Shown piece after piece: positions 7,546 to 14,971 of a DNA stretch of 31,328 bases. The stretch's first letter is position 1; each line of letters opens with the position of its first letter. Source of the DNA: a virus; IMG/VR virus record IMGVR_UViG_3300021365_001806, positions 1 through 31,328 of that record, one strand, 5' to 3'. The notes beneath the pieces were generated by a model. The model did not search any database and had not been told where the DNA came from. It worked only from the letters and a program-made list of their open reading frames with translations. Position numbers and translations under genes: made by a program.

Positions 7546-8237
7546 TCTAAAAATAAATTACCAAATAGTTTATGATAATCTACACCTAGGTGATCACCGT
7601 CGTTTCCTTTTTTTGCTTTGATCTTTTTGGCATAATCGGTAAAACCATATTTGCCGTCGACTAAAAAAATATTTTCCCAATTAACATTATTATAAAGACT
7701 ATCTCTGTATTTTCTTAAAGTGCCATTTAATTTATTTTTCTGCCTTTTGGTCACCATGGTGAAGTAATATTTGATATTATTACTCTCACAGAAGTATTGA
7801 CAAAATAGAATATTCTTAAGGAAAATTATTTCAAGGTAATCATCATCAAAATTTTTTCCTACAAACTCTTTGAAATTTGTTTCAAATTTTTTAGCAAGTT
7901 GCTTTGCTATCCAGTTTTCATTACCATTATCTGCTACCGATTGTGCAAAATTATGACTTGCTACAAAGTTATAACCATTTTTTGTAATGTGTAATCTTTC
8001 AGGATAGGTGAACATTATTAGGACAACATTTTCCTTTGACGTTTGTCTATGCAGTTCCAAACTTATGGTATCATTTGAACATCCGGGCCGGGAAAAATTT
8101 TTAATGTTATTTCCGTCAAACACGTGGTATGGCCACGAAAGTAAACTGTGTTGTTCCCACGGTTTCTCGTGTCCGCAATCAGGCAAGCCGTCGCCGTAGG
8201 TGTGGGAATCTCCAAAAACATTGATGAGCTTATCCAT
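7518..8237 (-). CDS. SGNH/GDSL-family hydrolase-like protein inserted in replication operon
   Basis: The 239-residue protein starts with INVFGDSHTYGDG, a near-canonical GDSxTxG block I with the nucleophilic Ser near residue 11. A block II Gly is in SRPGCSND, and a C-terminal GDGDHLG provides the Asp-x-x-His-like catalytic pair. The family hydrolyses esters or transfers acyl groups. It is the third SGNH protein of the window and the most distant from the other two. It lies between primase and gp41 helicase with an eight-base overlap to the former, a place where other T4-like phages have replication genes only. Its DNA is visibly richer in A+T than its neighbours, which suggests a separate, perhaps recent, arrival. 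The substrate is unknown. Confidence 0.6.
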   Translation of the reverse strand: MDKLINVFGDSHTYGDGLPDCGHEKPWEQHSLLSWPYHVFDGNNIKNFSRPGCSNDTISLELHRQTSKENVVLIMFTYPERLHITKNGYNFVASHNFAQSVADNGNENWIAKQLAKKFETNFKEFVGKNFDDDYLEIIFLKNILFCQYFCESNNIKYYFTMVTKRQKNKLNGTLRKYRDSLYNNVNWENIFLVDGKYGFTDYAKKIKAKKGNDGDHLGVDYHKLFGNLFLDWINKKNQL

Positions 8238-9243
8238 ACATCTTTCTCTTTAAATCTATCTTCAGTTTACTTGACTCTGTGGTTTTCAGTATTGATTGCA
8301 TAGTAAACAGCCTACCATATTTCAACACAGCATCCGCCACATCGCCAACAGTCTTGTCCCATTCTGGAAATGCAACACTCCAGCCAAATTCCGTTGCCTG
8401 GTCTACCAGTTTCTGCCCAGGGGCATCTCTGTCTGGTACTACAATTACCTTCCTGCCAAGTCCATCGATCAACTCTCTCTGCGTGTCATTTATCTCTGAT
8501 CCCAATATGCTCACACCAGAAACGGATATGGCATCAAATGGCCCTTCTGTGACTATCACAAACTTCCTTGTCCAGTCCTGTGCATCCATGTTGAACACAT
8601 ATCCAGGCCAAACATCTGTGTAATATTTTACGCCTTGCGATTCCTCAAACATCCTACCTGTGAAGCCGACAATCTCTCCCCGCCAATAGAATGGTATCAA
8701 CAATCTCTGATGCACGTCCCACACCTTGTCAGGTGAGTACATGAAGTCATACCAGTCGGCACCCATTCCCCTGCTTTCCAAATACTTCAATAGGCCGTCT
8801 ATCTTCTTCCATTGTGGTTCTGTGAGATCATTGCCCACGTACTTCTCCAACCACACATCTAATTTGTGCGTGTCCTTGGGTAGTGTCTTGTTCTTGAATG
8901 TCACAAATTTCTTCTTCTCATACTTAACATCGCCCTCTTCTTCACGCATGGCCTCTATGGCCAACTTACGTATGGTATCTTCTGGTATGCCTATGTAACT
9001 CATGAACTGCCGCATCTTGTAGGTCAGTTTACGTCCTATCACATAACTTGTTTTGAATCCACAGTTGAAACAGTGATAACTGACTGTGCCATCCGCACTG
9101 GTCATCAGTCCTCCACGTTTCTTCCTGTCCGCGGTCTCTCCGTTGTACACACAACAAGGTGCGTTGAAACTGATCCAGCCGCTTGGTGTTTTCTTTCTGT
9201 TCGCAGGAAGACTAGTCAGAATTGTATTCTGTATAAGATTCAT
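8230..9243 (-). CDS. 61: DNA primase, T4 gp61-like (zinc finger + TOPRIM)
   Basis: The 337-residue protein has an N-terminal zinc-binding domain with Cys30/Cys31 and the pair Cys58-x2-Cys61, as in phage primases. A TOPRIM catalytic fold follows: VTEGPFDAIS at about 231-240 carries the conserved Glu, and VVPDRDAPG at 268-276 the acidic DxD metal ligands. It makes the RNA primers for lagging-strand synthesis and works with the gp41-like helicase two genes downstream. It is the first gene of the minus-strand replication operon. A sigma-70-like promoter lies immediately upstream, ending only ten bases from the ATG. Confidence 0.88.
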   Translation of the reverse strand: MNLIQNTILTSLPANRKKTPSGWISFNAPCCVYNGETADRKKRGGLMTSADGTVSYHCFNCGFKTSYVIGRKLTYKMRQFMSYIGIPEDTIRKLAIEAMREEEGDVKYEKKKFVTFKNKTLPKDTHKLDVWLEKYVGNDLTEPQWKKIDGLLKYLESRGMGADWYDFMYSPDKVWDVHQRLLIPFYWRGEIVGFTGRMFEESQGVKYYTDVWPGYVFNMDAQDWTRKFVIVTEGPFDAISVSGVSILGSEINDTQRELIDGLGRKVIVVPDRDAPGQKLVDQATEFGWSVAFPEWDKTVGDVADAVLKYGRLFTMQSILKTTESSKLKIDLKRKMYG

Positions 9244-9253
9244 AATCTATACT

Positions 9254-9282
9254 ATTTTACTGTCTATATAGGATTTTGTCAA
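9254..9282 (-). promoter_or_regulatory. Sigma-70-type promoter for primase/replication operon
   Basis: Reading the minus strand, a perfect TTGACA (9282-9277) and TAAAAT (9259-9254, 5/6) are separated by 17 bases. It lies in the last codons of the upstream virion gene and drives primase onward. The expected start site is only about four bases before the ATG at 9243, which implies a nearly leaderless mRNA. Confidence 0.65.
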
Positions 9283-10060
9283 TCACACCAGTGTTACCAG
9301 TGTCGTTGCCCCAACTGAATCTCACGCTGTGATACACGCCTGTGAAATTGAAATTGGATACTGTTGTAGAATCCGAGAATGAGTTTGCGGTGGATCCCGC
9401 ACCTTCCATGGTAATGTCAAAGTAATCTGTGTTGCTTGGTGATGCACTCATGGTGCCCTGCACTCTCAATGCTCCTGAGAAATTCTTTGTGTACACTGCG
9501 ATCGTGTGTAATGCTTTATTGTTGTTGATGCCCGGCCTTGCATCTATGGATCCTGAAGTATATGCTAACGGGCCTCCTGATGCGGTAAAACTTGAAACAC
9601 TTGTACTCGCTACGAATTCCGGGTATGCACCATCCAACAGTTCAACTGTGCCTGCGGCCGCATATCCTGTGTCTGCATACGTGATCTCTCTGCTACCATC
9701 TGAGTTTACTTCCCGCACTGAGAAGTTGTAGAACTTGGCGTCTAGTGGTAATAAATCACCTTCTGTGATCGTGCAACTTGCGTCGCCTTTTGTGCTCACC
9801 GTTGATCCATCATCTAATATGCTCAATGTCTTGGTTAGAACCGCTTTTTTGCTCTCGGAATCAATCATGTTGAACTCGTAAGTCTTGGATGTGATATCCT
9901 GTGCCTTCTGATCTTCGTTCTTGAATGTGAACGTCACAGGATTTGATACCCCTCTGTGCAGTGTTAGGCGTCTATCGTACACTTTTGAACTCCTCCCGTG
10001 ATAACCACTTACGTAGGCTATTACCAACTGTGATAGTAAATATCTTGAAACTGTTTGCAT
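9257..10060 (-). CDS. Probable virion structural (neck/tail-type) protein
   Basis: The 267-residue protein is rich in Ser, Thr, Gly and Asp with short beta-strand patterns and no enzyme motifs, typical of fibre, neck or decoration proteins. The N-terminal part (RRLTLHRGVSNPVTFTFKNEDQKAQ) reads like the bacteriophage BppU-type N-terminal domain, and I recall similar stretches in structural proteins of marine T4-like phages. The C-terminal half (from about 150) is a second beta domain with repeated S/T-rich segments. An exact T4-type late promoter box lies 16 bases upstream, as expected for a virion gene, in contrast to the sigma-70-like promoters of the replication genes on either side. The exact position in the particle cannot be told. 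Confidence 0.55.
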   Translation of the reverse strand: MQTVSRYLLSQLVIAYVSGYHGRSSKVYDRRLTLHRGVSNPVTFTFKNEDQKAQDITSKTYEFNMIDSESKKAVLTKTLSILDDGSTVSTKGDASCTITEGDLLPLDAKFYNFSVREVNSDGSREITYADTGYAAAGTVELLDGAYPEFVASTSVSSFTASGGPLAYTSGSIDARPGINNNKALHTIAVYTKNFSGALRVQGTMSASPSNTDYFDITMEGAGSTANSFSDSTTVSNFNFTGVYHSVRFSWGNDTGNTGVIDKILYRQ

Positions 10061-10076
10061 TGTACATATTTAACAG

Positions 10077-10084
10077 TATTTATA
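10077..10084 (-). promoter_or_regulatory. T4-type late promoter (TATAAATA)
   Basis: The exact late box TATAAATA is on the minus strand, 16 bases before the start codon of the probable virion gene at 10060. In T4-like phages this box is read by the gp55-type late sigma factor. Confidence 0.65.
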
Positions 10085-10092
10085 GATATAGA

Positions 10093-10467
10093 ATGAATGA
10101 AATTTTTAACACATTAAGAGACAAATTCCCATTCTTGAGCCTTATCCAAAAGGGAGACCTGGAGTATGTGGGCATAATACAAAACGAAGATACCAATGTC
10201 ATTAGTTTCTACGACTACGGTAAGTTGATAATGTCACAGGACAAAGCCCAGTTTTTGAAATCTGGTGAAACTTGGTGGCACGAATCAAATCGTAAATTGC
10301 CAATCAACATATTTCTCAAAGGCGAATTCAGACACTTTCGATCAACTTTGATCACACTCAACTCCAAGGATGTTAAAATACTACACGGGCCAACCGTGAG
10401 ACTTTCTGACATCTCCAAGAAACGTGTGAAGAGGAGGACAATCCAACTAGTTAGGCGTCCTACTTAA
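10093..10467 (+). CDS. Conserved phage protein of unknown function
   Basis: I chose the ATG at 10093 because the open frame upstream runs through the divergent promoter region and the virion gene. The product (124 aa) has no catalytic motif I recognise. It begins with an amphipathic MNEIFNTLRDKFP helix and ends strongly basic (KKRVKRRTIQLVRRP), and it contains the block ETWWHESNRKLPINIF. I recall a closely similar small protein in many T4-like cyanophages, also without known function. It diverges from the virion gene, with 32 bases between start codons, and its last eight bases overlap the convergent gene at 10460-10744. The basic tail could bind nucleic acid, but that is inference only. Confidence 0.6.
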   Translation: MNEIFNTLRDKFPFLSLIQKGDLEYVGIIQNEDTNVISFYDYGKLIMSQDKAQFLKSGETWWHESNRKLPINIFLKGEFRHFRSTLITLNSKDVKILHGPTVRLSDISKKRVKRRTIQLVRRPT

Positions 10468-10744
10468 TACAATTCAAAAAAAAAGACCGCTGTCTGCGAT
10501 CCCATCTAATTTTAATACCACGCTCACCCCAAATCTGTTGCCAGTAAGGCAGTTCATTCTTGATCCAGAGGGCATTCAGTTGACCCTCTTTGTTCAGTAT
10601 TTTCCACGTGTGCTTTGCTTTGGATTTCCAGTAGTCTGTGAGGAACTTGGACAACGACACGACCGAGAACGGTCCATCATTGGATAGGTCTACTACAGTG
10701 GGTTTGGATTTTTTAGTGAGTTTTTTATTTGTCTTGTTGTACAC
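10460..10744 (-). CDS. Small basic protein of unknown function, last gene of the uvsW operon
   Basis: This 94-residue protein starts at a GTG (10744-10742) that overlaps the end of the mini-DnaE gene by 20 bases; no ATG is available. It is rich in Lys at the N-terminus (NKKLTKKSK) and Trp/Arg at the C-terminus (WGERGIKIRWDRRQR). It resembles the short basic partner genes that end T4-like operons, but I cannot assign a family. Its last codons contain a hairpin with a nine-T run, an intrinsic terminator that would cut the mRNA before the stop codon. Confidence 0.6.
   Translation of the reverse strand: MYNKTNKKLTKKSKPTVVDLSNDGPFSVVSLSKFLTDYWKSKAKHTWKILNKEGQLNALWIKNELPYWQQIWGERGIKIRWDRRQRSFFLNCIK
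10476..10501 (-). terminator. Intrinsic terminator of the uvsW operon, inside the last gene
   Basis: On the minus strand GATCGC, loop AGACA and GCGGTC form a six-base-pair stem (10501-10485, one G-U pair), followed directly by nine T (10484-10476). It is a typical rho-independent terminator, but it lies 14 bases before the stop codon of the 10460-10744 gene. Confidence 0.65.
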
Positions 10745-11315
10745 TAAAGTTATATTTATCTTTCGTGAGCATATTCATTTGCACTACTATGGCCTGTGCA
10801 TATGCCACAGCGTGTGACTTCTTGAAGAAGTAACTGCCATCGGTTGGTCTAGACCATACCTCTTTCATTATGTCTGTCCAGTCCTTATACATCAGTCCTC
10901 TTTTAGCAGGACGTATGATTGCTAGTACAGCCGCAAGTTGTTCTATGGTACGTGGTTCTAATTTGGACACTATATTGAAATGGCCATTCAGGTGGAAAAG
11001 GTTTTCCACTATCTTTGGATCTTTCAACATGTCCCAATCAGGTTCCTGTATCATCAGTTCTACTAGTTCTTGTTCTGATTTAACATCTTTGTATATGTTT
11101 ACATTTAGACAATCTATTTTAAAGTATCCTCTGTCCTCTGCATTCTTGTAATCCAGTGAAGCATGTCCTGTCACAGGATGTTCGGGAACAGCGTGGAAGT
11201 AGACTCCTGTTTTGTGTTTCTCGCTTTTGCCATCTTTGATCATTGAAGCAGGTGTGTGCTTGAAAAGTTTTAGTGTGTTGTCTCTGTCAAAGAAGTCTAT
11301 GTCTACATCAGGCAT
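10725..11315 (-). CDS. Miniature DnaE-like protein (polymerase palm remnant)
   Basis: The 196-residue protein opens directly on MPDVDIDF, the catalytic-Asp motif of C-family polymerases (D3, D5). A GVYFHAVP block resembles the HAGG region, GYFKIDCLN holds a third Asp (D68, compare KVDIL in the large DnaE), AVLAIIRPAKRG matches the VALIRPG element, and KKSHAVAYA matches KSHAxxYA. All the DnaE landmarks are present in order but squeezed into about one sixth of the normal length, without PHP, fingers or OB domains. I recall a similar short protein in T4-like cyanophages near uvsW. Whether it polymerises DNA, regulates the large DnaE, or binds DNA is not known. It is linked to its neighbours by TAATG and 20-base overlaps. 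Confidence 0.65.
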   Translation of the reverse strand: MPDVDIDFFDRDNTLKLFKHTPASMIKDGKSEKHKTGVYFHAVPEHPVTGHASLDYKNAEDRGYFKIDCLNVNIYKDVKSEQELVELMIQEPDWDMLKDPKIVENLFHLNGHFNIVSKLEPRTIEQLAAVLAIIRPAKRGLMYKDWTDIMKEVWSRPTDGSYFFKKSHAVAYAQAIVVQMNMLTKDKYNFSVQQDK

Positions 11316-11479
11316 TATAATTCCTCAGCAATTCCTAAAAGTTCTGCGATCAATAGCCCACCAGCAAGCCAAATGATTCCTCCACCTAGCAGTACCGCGG
11401 CACATCCGGCAATTCGAACAACGCTTTTGACCATGCTTATATAAAAATGTTTTTTACTTACGTCAACTGGTTCAGGCAT
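11315..11479 (-). CDS. Small membrane protein (54 aa), unknown function
   Basis: A short frame starts at the ATG overlapping the stop of the upstream gene (TAATG, 11479) and ends with a stop overlapping the next start (TAATG, 11315). The product begins MPEPVDVSKKHFYISMVKS. One hydrophobic Gly-rich stretch (about 22-47, containing CAAVLLGGGIIWLAGG) spans a membrane once, and the C-terminus is AELLGIAEEL. Tight coupling on both sides shows it is a real gene. An inner-membrane location is likely, with the basic N-terminal side probably cytoplasmic. Similar tiny genes occur in T4-like marine phages as I recall; no function is known. Confidence 0.65.
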   Translation of the reverse strand: MPEPVDVSKKHFYISMVKSVVRIAGCAAVLLGGGIIWLAGGLLIAELLGIAEEL

Positions 11480-11712
11480 TAGTGCATACTCCCTTTGCCT
11501 TTTTCAGCATAATTTATCATTTTATCACGTGCACCTGGTTGCAATACTTCTAGCACATCTAACAGTTTCCTGTATCCTTCGGACGCTATCATTTTCCTAT
11601 TAACATCAGGCATGACCACTCTTCCTATGGATCCATCCTCTTTGATTATCACGGCACAGTCGCCGTCATCAAATTGCAAGTTGTCAGACACTTCTAAATC
11701 GATCTTAGACAA
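11479..11712 (-). CDS. Small conserved phage protein, unknown function
   Basis: The 77-residue acidic-to-neutral protein (DDGDCAVIIKEDGSIGRVVMP, then a helical LLDVLEVLQPGARDKM) has a short beta-hairpin-like part followed by helices. No motif is recognisable. It overlaps the zinc-finger protein gene by eight bases upstream and the 54-aa gene by one base downstream, so it belongs to the uvsW operon. The continuous overlaps support it as real. Confidence 0.6.
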   Translation of the reverse strand: MSKIDLEVSDNLQFDDGDCAVIIKEDGSIGRVVMPDVNRKMIASEGYRKLLDVLEVLQPGARDKMINYAEKGKGSMH

Positions 11713-12388
11713 TCTTGGCCTCCCTTGCTGTGTCCTGTACCAGCATGTGATCAGCAGGATAGCTCTTCAACTTGCTTGGCCAGAAACTAGTATTAATAAA
11801 TCTTTCAATCATTTGTAATTGTTCGTCGTTAAGTGATTTTAACATCCTTTTGCCTGCGTTGCAACCTAACAACAGCCACGGACTTATCTTTCCCTGCTGT
11901 ATGTGTTGCACTGCCCTGTTGGTGTTGACCAAACGGAAGTAGTCACTCCATTGTGCGTTTTGTTCTGTTGCCCAGTCCATCATTGTTGCAATACTCCTCT
12001 GTAGTGCGGCCTCCACGGGTTCCGATTTTAGTGCTTCTATGAGATACGTTTCGTACAAGTCATCCCTGGACCAATGATCCAACTTAATTTTTGATCTCAA
12101 CACAAACTCTATGTACTTCTCTGGATACAGTGGATTAATATGCATGATGAAACGGCCAAACTTTACAAAGGCATTGTAGTACGAACTCTTAACGAAATCA
12201 TCGTACGTCTTTGTTTTCGAATTGTGCTGATGTATCTGATAGAATCTCTGGAACACCATGAATGCATTCACTACCCATTTTTCATCTCTTTGCAGATATC
12301 TCCTCTTGGGCTCGCACAGATGTACTTGTAGTGTACGTTCTTTAGCAAACTCCTTGCCACAGTATGTGCATTTATTTGTCGATGCCAT
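11705..12388 (-). CDS. Zinc-finger (C2HC-like) phage protein, DNA-metabolism operon
   Basis: The N-terminus holds one finger, CTYCGKEFAKERTLQVHLC (about 7-25): Cys7-x2-Cys10-x12-His23-x1-Cys25, spaced like a C2H2/C2HC finger with a short last gap. The remaining 200 residues are helical and rich in aromatic and basic residues (FVKFGRFIMHINPLYPEKYIEF). I recall homologs with the same finger in T4-like cyanophages. Its place among UvsW and polymerase-like genes suggests DNA binding or replication loading, but no biochemical role can be read. It overlaps the upstream gene by 17 bases. Confidence 0.65.
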   Translation of the reverse strand: MASTNKCTYCGKEFAKERTLQVHLCEPKRRYLQRDEKWVVNAFMVFQRFYQIHQHNSKTKTYDDFVKSSYYNAFVKFGRFIMHINPLYPEKYIEFVLRSKIKLDHWSRDDLYETYLIEALKSEPVEAALQRSIATMMDWATEQNAQWSDYFRLVNTNRAVQHIQQGKISPWLLLGCNAGKRMLKSLNDEQLQMIERFINTSFWPSKLKSYPADHMLVQDTAREAKIV

Positions 12389-12824
12389 GTGCTTCTATCA
12401 GTTCCTCTAGTTCCCTGTCTGTGATCACCTTGTCCAACGTCTCTAGATCTGATTCCTTCCACGTGGGGTATATTTGTTGCAGTTTTTTAAGACTCTTGTT
12501 TGGCACACGCTTCATGGGTTTCAGCCATGGATGGAACTGCTGTGTCTCCGCCCCACACATAGCAGTCAGTATCCATAACAGTTTCTTGTGTTTACCCAAT
12601 GTAAAGCAGTGCTTGTTCACACACTCGTTGACCATTTCTATGTAATGTTCCACGTAGAAAGGATCCTTAGATGACACACTGGAAACGTATCTCATCAGCA
12701 TATAAGGTGAATACAAGGATTTCTCCTTCTCGTCTATCCTGTCAAAATAATCTTTGTTCCTGAAGTCAACGGCTTTTAATCCGTTCCTTAAATCAAAGAA
12801 TTTTCTATTTTTTTCTACTGGCAT
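12372..12824 (-). CDS. Possible gp62-like clamp-loader small subunit
   Basis: The 150-residue protein has the arrangement seen in phage clamp-loader A subunits (T4 gp62): a central SPYMLMRYVS stretch, resembling the FxxNRxLS element, and further helices containing a KKLLWILTAM segment. A basic KPMKRVPNKSLKKL region and an acidic tail follow. In T4 gp62 bridges the gp44 ATPase and loads the sliding clamp. No gp44 or gp45 gene is in this window, and the match is by pattern only, so the call is tentative. It overlaps both neighbours (20 and 17 bases) within the uvsW operon. Confidence 0.4.
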   Translation of the reverse strand: MPVEKNRKFFDLRNGLKAVDFRNKDYFDRIDEKEKSLYSPYMLMRYVSSVSSKDPFYVEHYIEMVNECVNKHCFTLGKHKKLLWILTAMCGAETQQFHPWLKPMKRVPNKSLKKLQQIYPTWKESDLETLDKVITDRELEELIEAHGIDK

Positions 12825-13038
12825 ATTTTAGTGCGAACATTGTGCATTCTTTTGCTGTTACAAATGTTAATTTTATCTTATTGTGTTTGTGTTGTAAACC
12901 TGAAAATTGGAATTTGTGTTTTTTCATAAAGTCAAAGAAACTATACATCCAGTCCTCATCCATCCACACAGCGATCTTGTTGCTGGTTATCATGATGGGT
13001 GCGTCTATTGTGATTGACTTCCTACCAGACGGAGCCAT
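12805..13038 (-). CDS. Small conserved phage protein, unknown function
   Basis: I chose the ATG at 13038 (MAPSGRKSITI). The frame is open to 13086, but that stretch lies inside the upstream gene; the chosen start overlaps it by only 17 bases. The 77-residue product has beta strands (ITIDAPIMITSNKIAVWM) followed by FFDFMKKHKFQFSG and KLTFVTAKECTMFALKYA. The pattern suggests a small alpha/beta fold. No family recognised. Confidence 0.55.
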   Translation of the reverse strand: MAPSGRKSITIDAPIMITSNKIAVWMDEDWMYSFFDFMKKHKFQFSGLQHKHNKIKLTFVTAKECTMFALKYASRKK

Positions 13039-13525
13039 AGTCCACCTGTTCGCATTGCCTCGAGATGTCCTTGACGAAGTAAGCACACATGGGTTTTGGA
13101 CCGTTGTTTAGCGGAACGGCCAGCATCTGTCCTGTTTTGATTTTCGGGAAGTACCATTTTACTTCCGTGTAAATGTCTACCACATCTATAGGATAGAAAT
13201 CTGGCTTTGGACTTGATAGAGGATTGAAAGTGAATGCGTCAAACCCTCGGTCATTTAGACTGGTGATTGGCAACACGTGCATCTCGGATTGTCCTGCTTC
13301 GCCTATAAGCATTTTCCAATCCAACGGCATCTTTATCTTGTGAGGACCAATTTCCAACACCGCCGCCGGTGCATTGAAGCTCTCGAGGAATATCAACGGT
13401 ATGTAGAAGAAATCAGGATTGGCCGGATCGGAATTGTCCAGTACAGCAAACCTTAAATTCTCATCTACCCATTCTGGTATTTTCTCTAACTTGTATGTTC
13501 TGTTATCCAGTGTAAGGATTTTCAT
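13022..13525 (-). CDS. Conserved phage protein next to uvsW, unknown function
   Basis: This 167-residue protein shows a mostly beta composition, with Trp/Tyr-rich segments EWVDENLRFAVLDNSDP, FFYIPLIFLESFNAP, MPLDWKMLIGEAG and PITSLNDRGFDAFTFNP. I recall the same gene immediately downstream of uvsW in many cyanophages, so it is a marine T4-like core gene, but its role has not been established to my knowledge. It overlaps the 3' end of uvsW by 23 bases and the next gene by 17. Confidence 0.65.
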   Translation of the reverse strand: MKILTLDNRTYKLEKIPEWVDENLRFAVLDNSDPANPDFFYIPLIFLESFNAPAAVLEIGPHKIKMPLDWKMLIGEAGQSEMHVLPITSLNDRGFDAFTFNPLSSPKPDFYPIDVVDIYTEVKWYFPKIKTGQMLAVPLNNGPKPMCAYFVKDISRQCEQVDYGSVW

Positions 13526-14969
13526 AATTTATCTTTTCTATATTATACGGGTAATTGGCCTCTTTGTAAAACTTTTTCCTTGCCCCTAGATGTCTTTTTG
13601 CAAACTTGCAACTGCTGGTAATATCCCAGATCTGTACACTGTCCTTATCCTCTGCCTTCCTGATTCCACGTCCTATACTCTGTATGACCCTGACAAACGA
13701 CTTGCCAGGTTCTATGAGAACAAGATTAAAAATCCTAGGAATATTAATACCAACAGAGGCAACTCCATATGTGGCGATAATAACTTTATTTGTTGCAGTA
13801 GATATTTCATCATATTGTTCCTTCCTGTCTGTGTTTTTGGTTGATCCTGATACGAACACCGCATCGTCTATCTGTTCTTCTAATATCTCCCCGGCAGAGA
13901 TCCTGTCCACAAGTATCAGCGTGTTGCCCGAACTGGATATGTCTTTAATCGTGTTGGCTACCCATTTCATCCTTGTCTTGTCCGTGGTCAGCCATTTCAG
14001 TTCTTCTCCGTAGGTCTTGAACTGTGGATGATCCTGTGTCTGTAACACATTCACATGACAGTTTGCCAACACACCTTTGTCTTGTAATTCGCTGGCCTGT
14101 ATCCTGTTGGACACGTCACCTATGCTACATTTCAAACCCATGAATTCATAATCTGCTTTTGGCACAGTACCTGTGAGACCCCAACGTATGCCGCAGTGTG
14201 CGAATGGTCCTGTCAACAATCTTTTCAGTACATCTGCTTTGGCCATGTGCACCTCATCAATTATTACTGTGTTGATGCCTTGTATGGCCTCCAGAAAGTC
14301 TGTTGTGTGCTCGTCCTTGCTTTTCTTTTCTAACACATTTAGTGACTGCCATGTTGCAATCGTGTTGAACCTACCCAACTCTTTCCTGTCGCCGTAGTAC
14401 ACACCCACGTCTAAGTTACAAGCAAGGAAGTCCTCTTCTGTCTGTGTGACAAGACTCTTGTTTGGAACAATGGTCAGTGTACGACCGTAAGGCTCAACCA
14501 ATTGGCACAAGGCCGCTGTAATGATTGTCTTACCTGCACCAGTGGCGATCTCCTGTATGCTTTGTGGATGTTCTATGAATTTGTTGATCGTCTCTACTTG
14601 ATAGTCTCTTAGTTCTATTGGTTGTCCTGCCACAGGATGATTCTCGGGCCATTTTATATGTGACAGATAATTCTTATCAACTGCTTTGAATTCAAAGTTG
14701 TGTTGTTCTCTTTTGTCCTCAACATCTATGTACACACCACCCTCGTCCAGTATGGGAAGTATTTGATCAACCAGGTTTAGATATGTTGTACCACCCAAAC
14801 CAAAGAATGACACTTTACCGTCCCACCTGCCTAACTTGACTGCAGGAAGATGTCTAGCATATGGTATCTCGTATTTGAATTTGTTTGATAATCTCTTACG
14901 CCATTCGAGGCTTAGGTTCTCGAACTTCACATTCACTTCATCTTTTATTACTAATTTACAACTGCTCAT
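13503..14969 (-). CDS. uvsW: UvsW-type SF2 DNA/RNA helicase
   Basis: The 488-residue protein has all main SF2 motifs: motif I ATGAGKT at about 142-148 (motif Ia region TIVPNKSLV just after), motif II DEVH at 238-241, motif III LTGT near 265-268, and motif VI QSIGRGIRK at about 430-438. An N-terminal domain of about 110 residues (HLPAVKLGRWDGKVSFF) matches the UvsW N-domain. UvsW unwinds branched recombination intermediates and R-loops and switches T4 from origin-dependent to recombination-dependent replication. It is the second gene of the operon starting at 16318, three bases after the unknown 448-aa gene. Confidence 0.9.
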   Translation of the reverse strand: MSSCKLVIKDEVNVKFENLSLEWRKRLSNKFKYEIPYARHLPAVKLGRWDGKVSFFGLGGTTYLNLVDQILPILDEGGVYIDVEDKREQHNFEFKAVDKNYLSHIKWPENHPVAGQPIELRDYQVETINKFIEHPQSIQEIATGAGKTIITAALCQLVEPYGRTLTIVPNKSLVTQTEEDFLACNLDVGVYYGDRKELGRFNTIATWQSLNVLEKKSKDEHTTDFLEAIQGINTVIIDEVHMAKADVLKRLLTGPFAHCGIRWGLTGTVPKADYEFMGLKCSIGDVSNRIQASELQDKGVLANCHVNVLQTQDHPQFKTYGEELKWLTTDKTRMKWVANTIKDISSSGNTLILVDRISAGEILEEQIDDAVFVSGSTKNTDRKEQYDEISTATNKVIIATYGVASVGINIPRIFNLVLIEPGKSFVRVIQSIGRGIRKAEDKDSVQIWDITSSCKFAKRHLGARKKFYKEANYPYNIEKINYENPYTG

Positions 14970-14971
14970 AT

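Noticed and set aside
10753-10760. GATAAATA (minus strand), a possible late promoter before 10460-10744
   Set aside because: It lies in codons of the mini-DnaE gene and only nine bases from the next start codon. One base differs from the consensus.
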